Shown here: positions 25,849 through 28,750 of the stretch, piece after piece
Position numbering within the stretch: the first letter of the stretch is position 1
How the letters are laid out: each line of letters opens with the position of its first letter
Assembly (NCBI RefSeq): GCF_000966975.1
Contig: NZ_JZWV01000083.1
Coordinates: forward strand, 1-28,750
From: Streptomyces katrae
GTDB taxonomy: Bacteria; Actinomycetota; Actinomycetes; Streptomycetales; Streptomycetaceae
Direction of reading: 5' to 3'
DNA: 28,750 nt
The notes under the pieces: model-generated
The model's database searches: none
The model's input: only the letters and a program-made list of their open reading frames with translations
Told to the model about the DNA's origin: nothing
Position numbers and translations under genes: made by a program

Positions 25849-26808
25849 CTAGCGGCGTGCGGCGTCGAAGGCGTCGGTGAGCGCCCGGGCCCGCTTCACG
25901 TCGTCGGCGATGGCCTCCAGCAGGCCGTCGAGCGACTCGAACTTCGCCATCCCGCGCACGTACGCGAGGAACTCCACCGACACCTGCTTGCCGTACAGGT
26001 CCAGCCCGAGGCGGTCGATCGCGTACGCCTCCACGGTCCGCTCGGTCGCGTCGAACTGCACGTTCGTACCGACCGAGATCGCCGCCGGCATCCGCTCGCC
26101 GTCCGCGGAGAGCCAGCCCGCGTACACCCCGTCGGCCGGGATCGCGGTGTGCGGGGCCGTCTCGACGTTGGCCGTCGGGTAGCCGAGCTCGCGTCCGCGC
26201 TGCGCACCGCGCACCACGACGCCTTCGACCCGGTGCGGGCGGCCCAGGATCTCGGCGGCGCCCTCCATGTCCCCCTCGGCGACGAGCTTGCGGGCCAGGG
26301 TGGAGGAGAACGGCACACCGCCGCCCGCCTCGCCGCGCTCGACCAGGTCGACGACCTCGACCTCGTAGTCGTACGTGGAGCCCAGCTCGCGCAGGAAGTC
26401 GACGTTTCCGGCGGCGCGGTGGCCGAAGCGGAAGTTCGGGCCCTCGATGACGGCGCGCGCGTGCAGCTTGTCGACCAGCACCTTGACGATGAAGTCGGCC
26501 GGGGACAGCTGGGAGAACTCCGCCGTGAAGGGCAGGATCAGCAGCGCGTCGACGCCGAGGCCGGCCATCAGTTCGGCGCGGCGGTCGTACGGGGCCAGGA
26601 TCGGCGGGTGGCTGCCGGGGCGGACGACCTCGCTCGGGTGCGGGCTGAAGGTCACGACGACCGAGGGCACGCCCAGGGCGCGGGCCTTCGCCACGGCCCG
26701 TCCGATGATCAGCTGGTGTCCGCGGTGCACACCGTCGTAGGAGCCGATGGTGACGACGCTGCGTCCCCAGTCCTGGGGGATGTCCTCCAAGCCACGCCAG
26801 CGCTGCAC
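25849..26808 (-). CDS. ribF: Bifunctional riboflavin kinase/FAD synthetase
   Basis: This 319-aa protein makes FMN from riboflavin and then FAD. The N-terminal adenylyltransferase (1-160) has IGSYDGVHRGHQ (21-32), TFSPHP (53-58) and GPNFRFGHRAAGN (123-135). The C-terminal flavokinase (about 185-310) has GYPTAN (209-214). The start is GTG at 26808 (MQRWRGLEDIPQDW), 8 bases after GAGGAG. The open frame continues upstream into the next gene to 28743 only because of a frameshift there. FAD from this enzyme would serve ThyX among others. A promoter candidate lies at 26841-26870. Confidence 0.95.
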   Translation of the reverse strand: MQRWRGLEDIPQDWGRSVVTIGSYDGVHRGHQLIIGRAVAKARALGVPSVVVTFSPHPSEVVRPGSHPPILAPYDRRAELMAGLGVDALLILPFTAEFSQLSPADFIVKVLVDKLHARAVIEGPNFRFGHRAAGNVDFLRELGSTYDYEVEVVDLVERGEAGGGVPFSSTLARKLVAEGDMEGAAEILGRPHRVEGVVVRGAQRGRELGYPTANVETAPHTAIPADGVYAGWLSADGERMPAAISVGTNVQFDATERTVEAYAIDRLGLDLYGKQVSVEFLAYVRGMAKFESLDGLLEAIADDVKRARALTDAFDAARR

Positions 26809-26840
26809 TGTGACCGCTCCTCGCCCGAATCCTTGTAGTC

Positions 26841-26870
26841 CCTGTACCGGATTGCCGATTGCAGGTCTAA
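26841..26870 (-). promoter_or_regulatory. Candidate ribF promoter
   Basis: On the minus strand TTAGAC (26870-26865) is separated by 18 bases from TACAGG (26846-26841), a fair match to vegetative -35/-10 elements, about 33 bases before the ribF start. This is weak evidence based only on hexamers and spacing. Confidence 0.35.
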
Positions 26871-26933
26871 GACTGCCATGCCGGTGGCCCGGTCCCCGCA
26901 TCGGAGTCCGGCAGTGCCGCGGCGCGGGCCGGC

Positions 26934-28750
26934 TCAGGTGACGTCCGGGGCGGACCTGCTGAGGGTCTCCACGGTACGGCGGGCGCCCGGCCCGAGCAGC
27001 GCCGCGGCCTCCGCCCCGGACTCGGCGAGCCAGCGGGCCACCAGTGCCCCGAAGACCGGGTCGGCCCGGACCAGCTCCACGGTGCGCTGCTCGAACACCT
27101 CGGGCCCGCCCGGGGTCCGCAGCAGCTGCCGGCCGGTGCGGCGGAGCAGCTCGCGGGTCCGGTCCTCGGAAGGCGCCGAGCACCTGCGGGTCGGGCTCCT
27201 CGCGCAGCAGGGTCTCGGCCAGGTCGGCCCGCAGCGCGGAGCCGGGTTCGGTGCCGGGAGCTGCCAGTACGCCGGCCAGCGCGGCCCGTACCGTCGGCGG
27301 GGCGGAGCGCAGCAGGCCCAGGACCAGCGGGCGGAGCACGGGTGCGGCGGCCGGGCCCTGTTCCAGGCGCCGGTCGACGAAGGCGGCGGCGTGCGGGGCG
27401 TCCTCGGGGTGCCGGACGAGGTGTTCCCGTACGAGGTCGCCGGCGCGGCGGGCCAGCGCCGGGGTGGTCAGCGCGGCCAGGGCGCGCAGCACCTCCCCGT
27501 CCGCGCGGGCGCGCAGGGCGTCGAACACGGCGTCCGGGTCGGGGAGTAGGTCGGGGAGTACGGGCAGCGCCGCGACGAGTGCGGAGGCGGGCAGGCGGGA
27601 GCCGCGGTCGGGGTCGCGGAAGCAGTCGAGGGCGTCGGTCAGGTGGCGGGCGCGGGCCTGCGGGTCGCGCAGCAGCATCCCGAGGGCGCTGCCGTGCAGG
27701 GGGAGGTCGCCGGGGCGGGCGAGGAGGGCCTCGGCGGCGTAGCGCAGCAGTTCCCGGTCGGCGGGGGTGCGGACGTGGGGGGCGGTGGCGAGTCCGTACG
27801 CGGCGGCGGCCACGCGCCGGCCGGGGCGGTCGTCGTGGGCCCAGCGGTCGACGGCGCGGGACAGGGCGGAGGGCTCGTCCTCGGCGAGGACGGCGAGCAG
27901 TTCGTCGGCGCGGGGGTGCGCGGCGTCGACGAGGGCCTCGGTGAGGTCGTCGAGGGCGAGGCCGCGGTGGGTGTGCAGGAGGGCCTGGGCGGCGGTGGCC
28001 ACGGTGGCTCCCGGGCGGCCGCGCAGTCGGCGTTCATCGGTGAACCAGGCGCAGAGCAGGGGCAGGACGAGCTGCGGGGCGCGGGCGAGGCGGCGCCCGG
28101 CGGCCTCGAGGTAGCGGTGGTCGGAGGGCAGCAGGCGGCGCAGCAGGTCGAGCCGGTCGGACTCGGGCAGCCGGAGCCGGTTCCAGAACCAGCCGCCGAA
28201 GTCGTGCGACCCGGTCCGGGCGACGTGCTCGGCGAGGGCGTGCAGGACGGGCAGGTGGGGGGTGGCGTCGGGGGCGTGCAGCAGGGTGGCGCGCAGCAGC
28301 CGGGCGGCCCACCAGGCCCGGTCCGGGTGCACGTCGCCCGGCGGGGCCTCGGCGAAGGCGTTCAGGGCGTCGACCAGCCGGGCCAGCTCCTCCCCGGTCT
28401 CGGGGACGGGAAGCCTGCGCAGGGCTTCGAGCACGGGCCCGATCCGGTGCCGGGGCACGGGCGGGCCGGGGGCGGCGGGGCCGGAGTGGACGAGGGAGTC
28501 GAGGGCGGTGGGGACGTCGAGGTGGCAGGCCTGGAGCCAGTCGGAGAGCTCCTCGTGCGCGAAGCGGTAGCCGGGGCCGGCGGGGACGAGCAGGCCCTCG
28601 GTGAGGACGGCGGAGGCCCAGCCGGTGCGCCAGGGGAACAGCTCCTCGAAGGCGGCCCGGTCGAGCTGTCCCTGTCCGGGCCCGAGACACCGCCGCGCGG
28701 CCTCGTGCACCCGCCCGGCCACCCGCGCGGCGAGCCGCCGCACCCCGGGC
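26934..28750 (-). pseudogene. C-terminal part of a STAND/NACHT-like helical-repeat protein; frame broken near 27170, 5' end outside window
   Basis: The gene enters from the right edge, so its start and any ATPase or protease domain are not visible. The first visible part has LDRAAFEELFPWRTGWASAV and YRFAHEELSDWLQACHL. This FAHE-type winged segment follows the NTPase core in STAND/NACHT proteins. About 400 residues of Leu/Ala-rich helical repeats (HEAT-like) follow. The frame holds to EEPDPQVLGA near 27180. The sensible C-terminus continues in another frame, EDRTRELLRRTGRQLLR to RTVETLSRSAPDVT, ending at a TGA at 26934. The shift equals +1 or -2; a collapsed repeat around TCGGCGCC is possible. 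As written, the frame instead fuses into ribF. Large proteins of this type occur beside ribF in Streptomyces, which is recollection rather than a search result. Confidence 0.65.

Noticed and set aside
25849..28743. Single 964-aa fusion of a repeat protein and RibF
   Set aside because: RibF has its own ribosome site and conserved start at 26808, and the repeat protein's sensible C-terminus is in another frame. The fusion is the product of a frame break.

Overview
The window is chromosomal DNA from a Streptomyces-like actinomycete. Codons are strongly G/C-ended, GTG and TTG starts are common, and ribosome sites are of GAGG/GGAGG type. The gene order is the conserved Streptomyces block from RNase J to RibF. 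I see no transposase, integrase, CRISPR array, tRNA or rRNA. This organism and locus assignment is by recognition of protein families and order, not by a database search.

Bases 1-5560 hold RNase J (rnj), dapA and thyX on the minus strand. Two small plus-strand membrane-protein genes follow; the second, a PH-like protein, has a broken frame. A 20-bp-stem bidirectional terminator closes this part. Bases 5083-10730 hold a leftward operon: rpsO, pnp, an M16 peptidase, dapB and a small membrane protein. It joins translation, RNA decay (PNPase, alongside RNase J) and lysine/diaminopimelate synthesis (dapA, dapB).

Bases 10731-25792 hold a type VII (ESX-like) secretion locus. It comprises EccD, EccC (three FtsK-type ATPase domains, frame broken after the first), a DUF397/BldB-family protein, EsxA and EsxB, mycosin MycP, EccB, EccE, a 233-aa protein of unknown function and an EspI-like Pro/Ala-rich MinD/ParA ATPase (frame broken). 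The last 3 kb holds ribF and, running off the right edge, the C-terminal part of a large STAND/NACHT-like helical-repeat protein (frame broken).

The main observation is that six genes have broken or altered frames. Four of the breaks coincide with perfect short tandem duplications: 14 bp in the small membrane protein, 16 bp in pnp, 8 bp in eccC and 16 bp in the EspI-like gene. Deleting one copy restores the expected family protein exactly in each case. The other two (PH protein, STAND protein) look like small indels or collapsed repeats. pnp is expected to be needed for growth, so sequence or assembly error must be excluded first. If the duplications are real, they point to a slippage-type mutational process or to reversible switching. 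Diverged short tandem repeats also occur outside genes (period 30 before pnp, 17 before eccE, 12 after eccE, 14 after the 233-aa gene). Other notable elements are a perfect 15-bp hairpin with a cUUCGg tetraloop inside the start of the M16 peptidase gene and a G-rich, quadruplex-capable tract between eccE and the next gene.
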